Below, in pieces: positions 51,532-60,312 of a DNA stretch of 64,000 bases. Origin of the DNA: JAXLQL01 sp046331625 (lineage in GTDB: Bacteria; Acidobacteriota; Terriglobia; Bryobacterales; Bryobacteraceae); NCBI GenBank assembly GCA_046331625.1, contig JAXLQL010000018.1:1-64000 (forward strand), written 5' to 3'. Both the position numbers and the translations under genes were made by a program. Position 1 is the first letter of the stretch. Every line of letters begins with the position of its first letter. The notes under the pieces were generated by a model. It worked only from the letters and a program-made list of their open reading frames with translations. It searched no databases and was not told the origin of the DNA.

Positions 51532-54500
51532 TCATGGCACTACCGTAAAATTCGTCACTCCAGGACCGCCCGGCGCGTTGGACCACGGTCCCCAACCGGA
51601 ATCCGACTGTAGCGTACACGTTCCCGCGTTCGCCTGCGGGCAGGCGCGCATGATCGCGCTGTAGCGCACGGATGAACCCTGCGCCGAAAGGGGCGCCGAC
51701 ACCTGCAGCCCGGGCGTGAGTCCGCTCGATAGCGGCGCTGAATCACCCACGCGGAAGACCGCGTATTCATAGAAGGCCGCGCCTTCCACGGGTGTCCAGC
51801 CGATCGAGACATTGCCTTCTTTCACGGTGCTCTCGAGCGTCGGAATCACAGGCGTCGGGGAAGGAGAACTCGTTCCCTGCACGATGAACCCCACCGCCGG
51901 ACCCACCACCTGCGACGCGCCGGGATTCGACACCACCACAGCATCGTAGCGGCGGCCTTCGGCGGCGAACAGCGCGCCATAGAAGTTGCCCCGAGTCTGG
52001 ACATCGAGCGCGACGCCGTTGCGCGAAAGGTCCTGGGCATACAGCCGGTAGAGCGTGTTTGAGCCGTTGTCGCCAGGCACGCGGTTCCACGTGAACAAGA
52101 CTCCCGGACCCGCCACGTTGACCACCGAAATCGGCTGCCCCAGGATGGGCGCGCCGGAGCTAGGACCCGCAGGATTGATGGTGAACGGAGACGAGTAGGG
52201 TCCGCAGCCGCGACCGTTGCAGGCTGCCACGAACGCGCTTGCGGTTCCAACGGGCACCGTGAGGGTGACTTGCGTGGTGGCGGTCTGCGTGGATGCGACA
52301 GTGAGAGCTCCACCGCCAGGACCAGCGCTCGGCTGCACTACTTGGATCCGGTAGATATCGGCTCCCGAGACGGCCGTCCAGTTAAAGCGGAACGAGCTGC
52401 CGGTGAGCGCGGCGCCAGAAGTGATGGATGGCGCCACGACGGGGACCGGTGGCAGATTCGTGCGGAAGCTGCGGATGGCGGGCGTCCCGCAGACGAAGTC
52501 GGTGCAGGGGGCCACTTCGAGGGCGTAGTCGCCGAGACCTTGCAGCGAGTAAATGGTCGAGAGTGTGGGTGTGAATATCTGCATTTCCGGGGAAATCTGC
52601 CCCACGGGGCGCAGTTTCACGCGATAACGGGTGGCGCCGGTGACAGCGGTCCACTTGAACTCATTGGTGGATGCGGTGAGCGTCTCGCCGTCGAGTGGCG
52701 CGGTGATCGTCAGCGGGCCGAACGTATTGGAGAACGTGGAGCTGAACGGGACCTGGGCGACTGGTCCGCAACCGGCGGCGTTGCAAGCGCGGAGGAAGAA
52801 GACGAGCGAGCCGGTGAGCCCGTCGATGCGCAGTTGCGTGGAGGCGGAGTCGAGCAGAGAGCCGCGAAATACGGTGCTCTGCAGAGGCGCGCCCGCGGTT
52901 CCGCTGCCGACACGGATATCGTAACTGGCTGCGCCGGCGAGCGCTGACCATGCGAAGGTGAGTCCGCCTTGGTCGCGGAAGGCGGCGCCGGAGGCGGGTT
53001 GCGTGACGGCCGGCGCGGCAAGATTGGTGGTGAACGCACCCCCTTCCTGTGTGACTGCGACCGTGACTCCGCCTACGGTGAACGAGCCATTGCGCAAGCT
53101 GAGTAAGTTCGGGGCAATGCCGATGGCGAATGCGCCCGATCCCGTGTGGTTGCCGGGTACGATGGTGATCCAAGGGGCCAGCGTGGCGGCGTTCCAGGTG
53201 CAACTGCTCCCGGTGGTGACGTTGACGGTGAAGGTTCCCCCTTCGAATCCAGAAACGAGTGCGGCGGGAGAGAGCGCAAATCCGCACACGCCGGATGAGT
53301 AAGTGGCCGTGTAAGTCTGCGGCGAGCCTGGCGTGGCGATGATTTGCGCGGCGCCGCCACCCTGGGACCAGGCTGCGAATCCGAGGCCGGCCAGCGCTCC
53401 GGTTTGGGCGACATTGGCGTCCACAGCGTGCGAGATTCCGGGTTGCCAAGCCGCCGAGTAGGGCGTGGTGACGAAGCGTCCATCCACGCGCAGGCGTCCG
53501 CCGGCGGGACTGGTAACGAACGTGACTGTCACGGGCGCGGGCGCGTCGTCGAGCTTGACGGCGAATGCGTCATTGCCGGAGTTGTAGGAAGCATCGAAGG
53601 TAGAGTTCGCCGGGAATGCGGGCGAAGAGCAGCAACCGACCCGCCCGGCGATCCACGTGGACGCGCCGTCAATGCGAACCGCGCGGGCTTCCGCGATTTC
53701 GCCGCCGAGCAGGAAGGTGGAATAGTCGATGGCTGCGCCATCGGCACGGAGCCGCGTGACGAAGGCGGGCTGTGAGCCGAGAAACTCCGGCTGCGATGCG
53801 CCGTAAGTGGGGAAGTCGGGCGAGTTGGTTTTTCCCGCGATGGTGGCGCGGCCTTGGGAATCCACGGCGATGGCGAGTGCAGTTTCTTCGTTGGCGCCGC
53901 CCAGGTAAGTTGAATAGACGAGAGCCGTGCCGTCTGCGCTGATTTTGGTGACGAAGGCATCGCGGGTATTGAAGAGCGCGGGTGAGGACATTTTCGTGGG
54001 ATAAATCGCGTTGCGCACGGGGAAATCTTCTGACTCGGTCCAGCCCGTGACGTAGGCGTTGTTGGCGCTATCCACGGCGATGCCGTAAGGCTCGTCGCCA
54101 CGCGATCCGCCGAGATAGGTGCTGTAGATGACCGCTGTGCCGTCGGGCGTGAGTTTCGCGACGTATGCGTCGAAGCCAGCGGTGCCGCCGGGCACGGCCT
54201 GCGGTGCTCCTCGGGTGAGGATGATCGGGAATGCGAACGATTCCACGATGCCCGTGACATAGATTCCCGTGCTGTCGACGGCGATACTGCGTGCGTCTGT
54301 GGAACTGCCGACCGAGTACATGAAGGTGAACGCGAGCGTACCCGTAGCGTCAAGCTTGGTGACGAACGTGTCTGTGTTTGCGCCGTCGCTGCCGCCACCG
54401 GGGAAGTCAGTGGACGACGTGCCGCCGGCGATGTAGGGGGCGCCTGAGGAGTCGATCGCGATCGCTCCGGCATGGTCATCGGCGGAGCCGCCGAGGTAGG

Positions 54501-55524
54501 TGGAGAAGACGATATTTCCGGCGAGGCCGAGGCGGACGGCGAAGGCATCGGGGAGCGTGGAGGGCGTGGCGCGGAAGGCGTTTGCGACGGGGAGGTCCGT
54601 TGAGTAAGTGGTGCCGGCGAGATATACGTTTCCCGATGCGTGGACTGCGATTCCGGCCGCCGATTCGACGCCCGAGCCACCGAAGTAAGTGGAATAGACG
54701 AGTGTTTTGCCGTCAGCGGTGAGCTTGGTGATGAAGGCGTCGGCGCCGGAAACGGGGTCGGCGGGATTTTGTAGGGGGAAATCGGTGGAGTTGGTGACGC
54801 CGCCGATATAGATCGCGCCGGAGGAGTCAGTACCGATGCTGACGGCGGTGTCGCTGGATGCGCCGCCGAGGAAAGTTCCGTAGGTGAGGATGGGGTCAAT
54901 CACGAGGGGACGCGAGGGGTCATAGGCGGCGAGGGCGAAGGTGGCGGTGACGCCTTCGAGGCGGTATTCGGCGGCGATCTCGACGCGGCGGCCGGCGATT
55001 TCCTGGTAGACGCGCGGCTTGTGCTGGCGGAACTCGCCGGCGGCGGTGGAGAGGACGAGGTCGCCGTGGTGGAGGCGGATTTTGGTGGCGCCTTCGAAAG
55101 CGAGGCGAATGGCGCCTGGATCGGCACCGGGAGCAATTGAAAAGTCGTATTCGACTTGGCGTCCGCTGGCGTAATAGATGGCATCGATGCCTGGGTAGAC
55201 ATCGCGTGAGATGACGCGCGCAAAGTGCGGTACACCGGTGCTCCACTTGGCGGGATTATTGCCGAGATAGTAATTACTGACGCCGGGTTGGCGCTCGAGC
55301 CCTTCGAGTGGCTTGCCGTGGGAGCCCGCGAGTTTCAGGAGGACGCGGGATCCGGGGGCCGAGAGGACAGCTTCGTGAGGGGTGATGGCGGCCGAGAGGG
55401 TGGCTCCGCGGGAGACGAATCCGCCGGGGCCGGGCTCGAAGTGGACGGGGAGGTTCCCGAGCGGCTCCATGCGAGGAGCGGCAATCGCCATGGCAGGCAA
55501 GGCGATCAGAATGAGTTTCCTCAT
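51532..55524 (-). CDS. Giant secreted SBBP-repeat protein with BACON-like and FN3-like domains (paralogue 1)
   Basis: Predicted 1330 aa with a signal peptide (MRKLILIALPAMAIAAP). Residues ~20-210 match the domain that precedes SBBP repeats (NYYLGNNPAKWSTGVPHFARV ... YPGIDAIYYASGRQVEYDFSIAPGADP ... GEFRQHKPRVYQEI). About seven SBBP propeller repeats follow (pattern DAFVTKL ... LVYSTYLGG ... AIAVDSQGRATIAGKT). A BACON-like Ig domain is next (CGFALSPAALVSGFEGGTF ... SCTWNAATLAPWI), then several fibronectin-III-like segments (SFRFNWTAVSGADIYRIQV). The start overlaps the stop of the upstream paralogue by 4 nt (ATGA). A cell-surface adhesion or carbohydrate-binding role is plausible; none is proven. 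Confidence 0.88.
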   Translation of the reverse strand: MRKLILIALPAMAIAAPRMEPLGNLPVHFEPGPGGFVSRGATLSAAITPHEAVLSAPGSRVLLKLAGSHGKPLEGLERQPGVSNYYLGNNPAKWSTGVPHFARVISRDVYPGIDAIYYASGRQVEYDFSIAPGADPGAIRLAFEGATKIRLHHGDLVLSTAAGEFRQHKPRVYQEIAGRRVEIAAEYRLEGVTATFALAAYDPSRPLVIDPILTYGTFLGGASSDTAVSIGTDSSGAIYIGGVTNSTDFPLQNPADPVSGADAFITKLTADGKTLVYSTYFGGSGVESAAGIAVHASGNVYLAGTTYSTDLPVANAFRATPSTLPDAFAVRLGLAGNIVFSTYLGGSADDHAGAIAIDSSGAPYIAGGTSSTDFPGGGSDGANTDTFVTKLDATGTLAFTFMYSVGSSTDARSIAVDSTGIYVTGIVESFAFPIILTRGAPQAVPGGTAGFDAYVAKLTPDGTAVIYSTYLGGSRGDEPYGIAVDSANNAYVTGWTESEDFPVRNAIYPTKMSSPALFNTRDAFVTKISADGTALVYSTYLGGANEETALAIAVDSQGRATIAGKTNSPDFPTYGASQPEFLGSQPAFVTRLRADGAAIDYSTFLLGGEIAEARAVRIDGASTWIAGRVGCCSSPAFPANSTFDASYNSGNDAFAVKLDDAPAPVTVTFVTSPAGGRLRVDGRFVTTPYSAAWQPGISHAVDANVAQTGALAGLGFAAWSQGGGAAQIIATPGSPQTYTATYSSGVCGFALSPAALVSGFEGGTFTVNVTTGSSCTWNAATLAPWITIVPGNHTGSGAFAIGIAPNLLSLRNGSFTVGGVTVAVTQEGGAFTTNLAAPAVTQPASGAAFRDQGGLTFAWSALAGAASYDIRVGSGTAGAPLQSTVFRGSLLDSASTQLRIDGLTGSLVFFLRACNAAGCGPVAQVPFSSTFSNTFGPLTITAPLDGETLTASTNEFKWTAVTGATRYRVKLRPVGQISPEMQIFTPTLSTIYSLQGLGDYALEVAPCTDFVCGTPAIRSFRTNLPPVPVVAPSITSGAALTGSSFRFNWTAVSGADIYRIQVVQPSAGPGGGALTVASTQTATTQVTLTVPVGTASAFVAACNGRGCGPYSSPFTINPAGPSSGAPILGQPISVVNVAGPGVLFTWNRVPGDNGSNTLYRLYAQDLSRNGVALDVQTRGNFYGALFAAEGRRYDAVVVSNPGASQVVGPAVGFIVQGTSSPSPTPVIPTLESTVKEGNVSIGWTPVEGAAFYEYAVFRVGDSAPLSSGLTPGLQVSAPLSAQGSSVRYSAIMRACPQANAGTCTLQSDSGWGPWSNAPGGPGVTNFTVVP

Positions 55525-58500
55525 GGGACTACGGTGAATATGTGGGGGTCGGACCAAATGCCGGTGCTTGTTCCGGATTCGAGGTTACAGGTGTCGTCTG
55601 TACAGGCGCGGACTTGGACGCGATATCGAGTTCCGCCTTCTTTGGCGGTGAGAGGTACAAGGACGCGGATGCCGGTGGTGATGCCTTCGGCTACTGGGGT
55701 GTCGTCGCTGGCGCGAGTGATGAGGTAGCGGTAGGTGGCCCGCTCGCGTTCTCTTCGGTACGGACCGATCTCGACCTCTGACCACGCGATTTCCACTTGA
55801 CCCTGGTTCACTGTGCCTTCGTTCCTGGGTACGACGACGTTGGGCGCGAGCGCATTGTCGCCGAGAACGATGAAGCTGATCGCAGGCCCGGCACTTTCTC
55901 CGTCTCCGGGATTGGCGGTGACGAGAGCACCATAGTGCCGTCCTTCACCGGCAAGTTGTGCGGTGAATGACGTAGTTGTGGTAACTACGTCGAGCGCGGG
56001 AGAGTTCCTGAGAAAATCCTGGACGAACAAACGATACTTCGTATTGGTTCCATCGTCGCCTGGGATGCGGCTCCAGGAGAAAGTTACCTTGGGTCCATCG
56101 ACTGTTCCGTTGGCCATAGGCTGCCCGAGGACCGGAGATGTGGGATTGGGTCCGGTTGGGTTGACCGCGGCGGGAGGCGAATCCGGACCACAGCCACTGC
56201 CGTTGCATGCCGCGACGAGGGCACTGGCGGGTCCAGTTGAAAGCATCAAGGTCGCTTCCGTGGCCGTGGTCATGACGGAGGCGATTGGCACTGAGCCACC
56301 TCGGGGAAAGACACGAACGCGATAGCGGTCCGCCTGGTTGACGGCAGTCCAATTGAACCGAAATGAGTTACCTGAGAGTTCAGCCGGGGTGACGGCCGGT
56401 GCAACACTCGGTGTTGGCGCCGGGCGATGGGTGAACCGCACGCTGGCAGCGAAGTTGTTGCACGAAGTAGTGCACGCCTGGACCTCGAATTCGAAGCCAC
56501 CGAAGTCGGATCTGAGGCCTTGCATGAAATGGGTGATCGATGTCTCTGTGGTCAGTGTCTGCAACTCGGTCAGAACCGGAGGACAACTCCCGGGTCCACA
56601 ATAGATGTACCGTGGCGTATGAAGCCAGACTCGATAAGACGTTGCGCCGGAAACCGGGGTCCATCGGAACACTTGCGGTGAAGATCTGATCTGATCAAAA
56701 TCCGATGGAAAGATGATCTTGGGACTAGGCAGCCGGGTCTGGGCGTTCGCAAAGCTAGCGCTAGCAGCAGGCCCACAGGCTGATTCGTCGCACGCGCGAA
56801 CTCGAAAATCGTTGGCTCCGGGGAGGTCCGCGAGAATTGATGTGCCCCGTTGGATCCCTCTGAACATGCCACCGCCCGTGTTCCACATCTCGTAGGCGGT
56901 AGCGCCCGGCACGGGTTCCCACTCGAAGGCAACACCGGGCAAGTCCGTAGCAGCGCCAGAGGCGCCGGCCGGAAAGGAAATCTTGGGTTCCGACAGACTC
57001 GCGGAAACGCCACGCTGGAGCACTGTGAGCGTCCCACTACCGGCGGTCACCATGCCTGACCGTGGCTCCGGACCTAGGTTTGGTTGAACCGCCACACCGA
57101 ACGACTGAAAATTCCGGGAATAGAAATCAGGCTGCGGCTCGATCCAACTCGCGCCGAATGTCAGCCGCCATTGACACCCCGCCAGACCGTTCACTTCCGC
57201 TGGGAAACTACTTCCTTCGCTGGGAACCGTGATGTTTGACGGGCGAACCGTGAACGCGCACGGCACCGATGCAAAGTCAACCGCGTAGGTTTGCGCGGAT
57301 CCCGCGGACACAATGGTCTGCGCAGCGTTGCCGCCGTGTCTCCACGAAGCAAATCGATACTCCTGCGTGCCGTCGGTTTGGGGAGACACGACGTCCAGGC
57401 CATGCGATGTCCCAGGCACCCAGTTGATCGTAAACGGCGTGGTTACGGCGCGGCCATCAACCAAGACTTGCCGCCCTGTAGGGTTACTCGTAATCGTTAC
57501 TGGAGCTGGTGCGGGACCCTCGTCGAGCCGGGCGAATCGAATGCCCGCGCCAGAGACCCAAGTCGCTCCCGACGGATCGAGCGCGATTGCGGCGACACTC
57601 GAGTCGACTCCCTGCGGTCCAACGAACGTCGAGTAGTCGATCACCTTTTTGCTCGGATCGAGACGCATGGCGAAGCCGCTCGTCGCCCCGGGCTTCACCG
57701 CCAGTGCCGCGCTTTGCGTTGGGAAGCTTGCCTGCGCCGTGCTGCCCCCGACCGTGGTCCGTCCTCGAGGATCCACGGCAATCGCGGTGACGGGTTCCGG
57801 CAAGAGGGTAGAGAACACGCACGCCCCGCGAACATCCAGTTTGGCGACGAACCCAACGAGCCTGGCAGTGCGTGGGTTGAGGTCGCCAAAGCGGAAGAGT
57901 GTGTCCTGCACGGGAAAATCCTCAGAGAGTGTGGCTCCACCTGCGTAGGCATTTCCGTCCGCGTCGATGCCGATCGCTGTGGCGTAGTCGTCGGCGCTTG
58001 CAGTCAGCACGGTCCGATAGAGCGTCTGGATTCCGTCGATGCTGATCTTCGTGACGAATGCATCCCGCTCGTGATAAAAGGGTCTGCCGGGTGTGGTGCC
58101 GGCCAAATACAGGCCGCTCTTGTCAACCGCACAGGCGCTGATTGTGGAATTGGGAACAGTCGTCGTGAATAGAGCGGTCAATCCGATCGGCCCGATTCTA
58201 AGAACCTTCTCGCCACCGGCGACGTAAGCGCTTCCACCAGAGTCGACCGCTATGCAGTCCCCACCAGCAAGCGTGCTGTAAACGATGGCTCCCGAGGGAT
58301 CCAGGCGCGCCGTGAACCGCCCAGGAGTCGTGTTCGGGATCTCGTTTCGCAGAGGGAAATCAGAGGACTCCGTGAACCCCGTGACGAAGATGTTGCCCGA
58401 GGTCCAGAGCACCATGCCGGAAATTCGGTCGCGAGCGCTTCCGGCGAGCCGGGTCGTGTAGAGAAGCGATTTCCCATCGGGCGAGAACTTCAGCACGAAC

Positions 58501-59198
58501 GCGTCGTCGCCGGAGTTTTGGGCGACATAGACGCCGGTCGAGTCGGCCGCGATGGCCACGGGAGTGTCACGACTGTCCTTGTCGAGATAAGAAGTGGCGG
58601 TCAGGACGGGATCGATCACGAGTGCCAGTGACCGGTCATACTCGCCCAAATCGAAAGTGGCGCGGCCGTTCGCAAGCCGGTAGCTGGCGGCTACCTCGAC
58701 GCGCCGGCCCGTGATCTGCTGATACGCCCGGGGCTTGTGTTGGCGGAGTTCGGCGCCGCTGGTGGTCAGAACGAGGTCGCCTTTGTCATCTACGCGAATG
58801 CTCTCGGCGCCGCTGTAGGCGAGCTGGATCGCGCGCGGGTCGGCGCCAGGGGAGACGAGGAAGTCGAACTCGAGGTTGGGTCCGTTGGCGTAGTAGACGA
58901 CGTCGATGCCCGGGTAGACCGCGCGTGCGATGAGGCGAGCGTAGTTCGGAATTCCGGTCCGCCATTGTGGGGGATTGCCGCGATAGATGTTGGTGACTCC
59001 AGGGAGGCGATCCAAGGGTTCGAGCTCGGCTGCGCGTGCTCCCTCGAACGCTACGTGGCCGTTCGCCGCCGTGACCACTCCGGCAGCCGAGACGGCGAAG
59101 TCCCGTGTGCGGAAATTCGCGCCATCGGGTTCGAATGCGAGGGGGATTTGCCCGAATGCAGCGATCCGGGCCAGCAGGGCGAGGGCAAGAAGGCGCAC
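55521..59198 (-). CDS. Giant secreted SBBP-repeat protein (paralogue 2, first in operon)
   Basis: Predicted 1225 aa from a GTG at 59198, preceded by a perfect AAGGAGG ribosome site 4 nt upstream. It has a signal peptide (LLALALLARIAAFGQ). The architecture matches its neighbour: the pre-repeat domain (TNIYRGNPPQWRTGIPNYARL ... YPGIDVVYYANGPNLEFDF), fewer and more worn SBBP repeats, a BACON-like domain (CAFTVRPSNITVPSEGSSF ... CQWRLTFGASWI) and FN3-like segments (SFRFNWTAVNQADRYRVRV), ending with a TFTVVP-like strand shared by both. The pair arose by tandem duplication and has diverged greatly in the repeats. It is divergent from the ECF sigma factor gene. Confidence 0.88.
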   Translation of the reverse strand: MRLLALALLARIAAFGQIPLAFEPDGANFRTRDFAVSAAGVVTAANGHVAFEGARAAELEPLDRLPGVTNIYRGNPPQWRTGIPNYARLIARAVYPGIDVVYYANGPNLEFDFLVSPGADPRAIQLAYSGAESIRVDDKGDLVLTTSGAELRQHKPRAYQQITGRRVEVAASYRLANGRATFDLGEYDRSLALVIDPVLTATSYLDKDSRDTPVAIAADSTGVYVAQNSGDDAFVLKFSPDGKSLLYTTRLAGSARDRISGMVLWTSGNIFVTGFTESSDFPLRNEIPNTTPGRFTARLDPSGAIVYSTLAGGDCIAVDSGGSAYVAGGEKVLRIGPIGLTALFTTTVPNSTISACAVDKSGLYLAGTTPGRPFYHERDAFVTKISIDGIQTLYRTVLTASADDYATAIGIDADGNAYAGGATLSEDFPVQDTLFRFGDLNPRTARLVGFVAKLDVRGACVFSTLLPEPVTAIAVDPRGRTTVGGSTAQASFPTQSAALAVKPGATSGFAMRLDPSKKVIDYSTFVGPQGVDSSVAAIALDPSGATWVSGAGIRFARLDEGPAPAPVTITSNPTGRQVLVDGRAVTTPFTINWVPGTSHGLDVVSPQTDGTQEYRFASWRHGGNAAQTIVSAGSAQTYAVDFASVPCAFTVRPSNITVPSEGSSFPAEVNGLAGCQWRLTFGASWIEPQPDFYSRNFQSFGVAVQPNLGPEPRSGMVTAGSGTLTVLQRGVSASLSEPKISFPAGASGAATDLPGVAFEWEPVPGATAYEMWNTGGGMFRGIQRGTSILADLPGANDFRVRACDESACGPAASASFANAQTRLPSPKIIFPSDFDQIRSSPQVFRWTPVSGATSYRVWLHTPRYIYCGPGSCPPVLTELQTLTTETSITHFMQGLRSDFGGFEFEVQACTTSCNNFAASVRFTHRPAPTPSVAPAVTPAELSGNSFRFNWTAVNQADRYRVRVFPRGGSVPIASVMTTATEATLMLSTGPASALVAACNGSGCGPDSPPAAVNPTGPNPTSPVLGQPMANGTVDGPKVTFSWSRIPGDDGTNTKYRLFVQDFLRNSPALDVVTTTTSFTAQLAGEGRHYGALVTANPGDGESAGPAISFIVLGDNALAPNVVVPRNEGTVNQGQVEIAWSEVEIGPYRRERERATYRYLITRASDDTPVAEGITTGIRVLVPLTAKEGGTRYRVQVRACTDDTCNLESGTSTGIWSDPHIFTVVP

Positions 59199-59286
59199 AG
59201 AACCTCCTTCAGGCTAAGACCCGCGAGCGCGGGCTCTCCACTACAGATTAATGCAAAATCTTTCGGCGCGCAGCAAAACATTTGAT

Positions 59287-59391
59287 TTACGGGAAACGTG
59301 GCAATCCCGCCAGGGTCCTGACCTGGGAACCTTGTTGGTCAGCCGCGATGACGCACGCGGCGAAAGCGAATATGGACAATTGGCTTTTCAT
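59287..59391 (-). CDS. Short signal-peptide-like ORF upstream of the SBBP operon
   Basis: A 34-codon frame, MKSQLSIFAFAACVIAADQQ..., has an exported-protein leader and a GAGG ribosome site about 6 nt before the ATG. It stops 88 bp before the SBBP operon start. It could be a leader peptide, or the 5' end of a lost gene: after the leader it reads VRTLAG, as NHL-repeat proteins often begin. Evidence is limited to these features. The remaining 59392-59722 contains no supported gene. Confidence 0.35.
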   Translation of the reverse strand: MKSQLSIFAFAACVIAADQQGSQVRTLAGLPRFP

Positions 59392-59722
59392 GACAGACCT
59401 CGCTCCGGAAGTAAGATGCGTTACATTACCTGTCCGAACGGACTTCTCCGAACTTGCTGTCTCGAATTCACTCAGCGGAATCACCTGTCGAACCTTGCCA
59501 TCCAGGGACCCTGGCGGCTCGGAAGCGCAGCGGCCCGAGTCCGAGCCCAAGAGCCATGAGCCCACGTTCCGGCGGCGCACTGGCGGCGAGGCGCGTCACG
59601 GCTGCCGCCTTCTCCCGGTGGAAGCTCCCTCCCAAACTGAGCCCTCGGATAACTCAGCGGATTCCCGGGCGAAGTCTCGCCAACTCACCCCCCCGAGCAG
59701 GATCCGCTAGAATGGCTGATCC

Positions 59723-60304
59723 ATGGCCAGTGCGGCAATCACCGCGCTTCTTCGCCGCTACCGGGAGGGAGACGCCGAGGCGCTCGAGGAATTGATCCCT
59801 CTCGTCTACCCCGAGTTGCGCGCTCTCGCCCGCTCTCGACTGCGCCACGAAAGGGCCGCGACAATCGAGCCTACAGCTCTGGTTCACGAAGCCTTCATCC
59901 GCCTCACTGACCAGCAGGACCGCGGTTTCGAGAACCGCCGCCACTTCTATTTCTTCGCTTCGCACCTGATGCGCCAGATTCTGGTGGACCACGCTCGCAG
60001 CCGCCTGGCGAAAAAGCGCGGCGGCGAAGTGGAACGCATCACCCTCGAGGAAGCCGCCGGAGCTCCCGTGGAACACAGAATCGACGTACTCCTGCTCGAC
60101 CAGATGCTGACCCGGCTCGCCGCGGTCGACGAACGTAAGGCCAAAGCGGTGGAACTGCGTTACTTCGGCGGAATGTCGCTCGAGGAGATCGCCGCGACGC
60201 TCGATGCCTCCGAGCGGACTGTGTCTCGCGACATTCGGGTCGCCATGGCGTGGCTGAACCGTGAAATGTCCGGGCCGCTAGCGCCCGATTCCCTCGCCGA
60301 GTAA
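59723..60304 (+). CDS. ECF sigma factor of the TIGR02999 (acidobacterial SigK-like) type
   Basis: Predicted 193 aa. Region 2 includes ALEELIPLVYPELRALARSRLRHERA, EPTALVHEAFIRL and the RRHFYFFASHLMRQILVDHARSRLAKKRGG block typical of this group. Region 4 has AKAVELRYFGGMSLEEIAATLDASERTVSRDIRVAMAWL. In this family the sigma gene is usually followed by a serine/threonine kinase instead of an anti-sigma factor, as here (8 nt gap). A TAGAAT box lies 9 nt before the start codon. The kinase may regulate the sigma factor by phosphorylation. Confidence 0.92.
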   Translation: MASAAITALLRRYREGDAEALEELIPLVYPELRALARSRLRHERAATIEPTALVHEAFIRLTDQQDRGFENRRHFYFFASHLMRQILVDHARSRLAKKRGGEVERITLEEAAGAPVEHRIDVLLLDQMLTRLAAVDERKAKAVELRYFGGMSLEEIAATLDASERTVSRDIRVAMAWLNREMSGPLAPDSLAE

Positions 60305-60312
60305 CATCGCTC

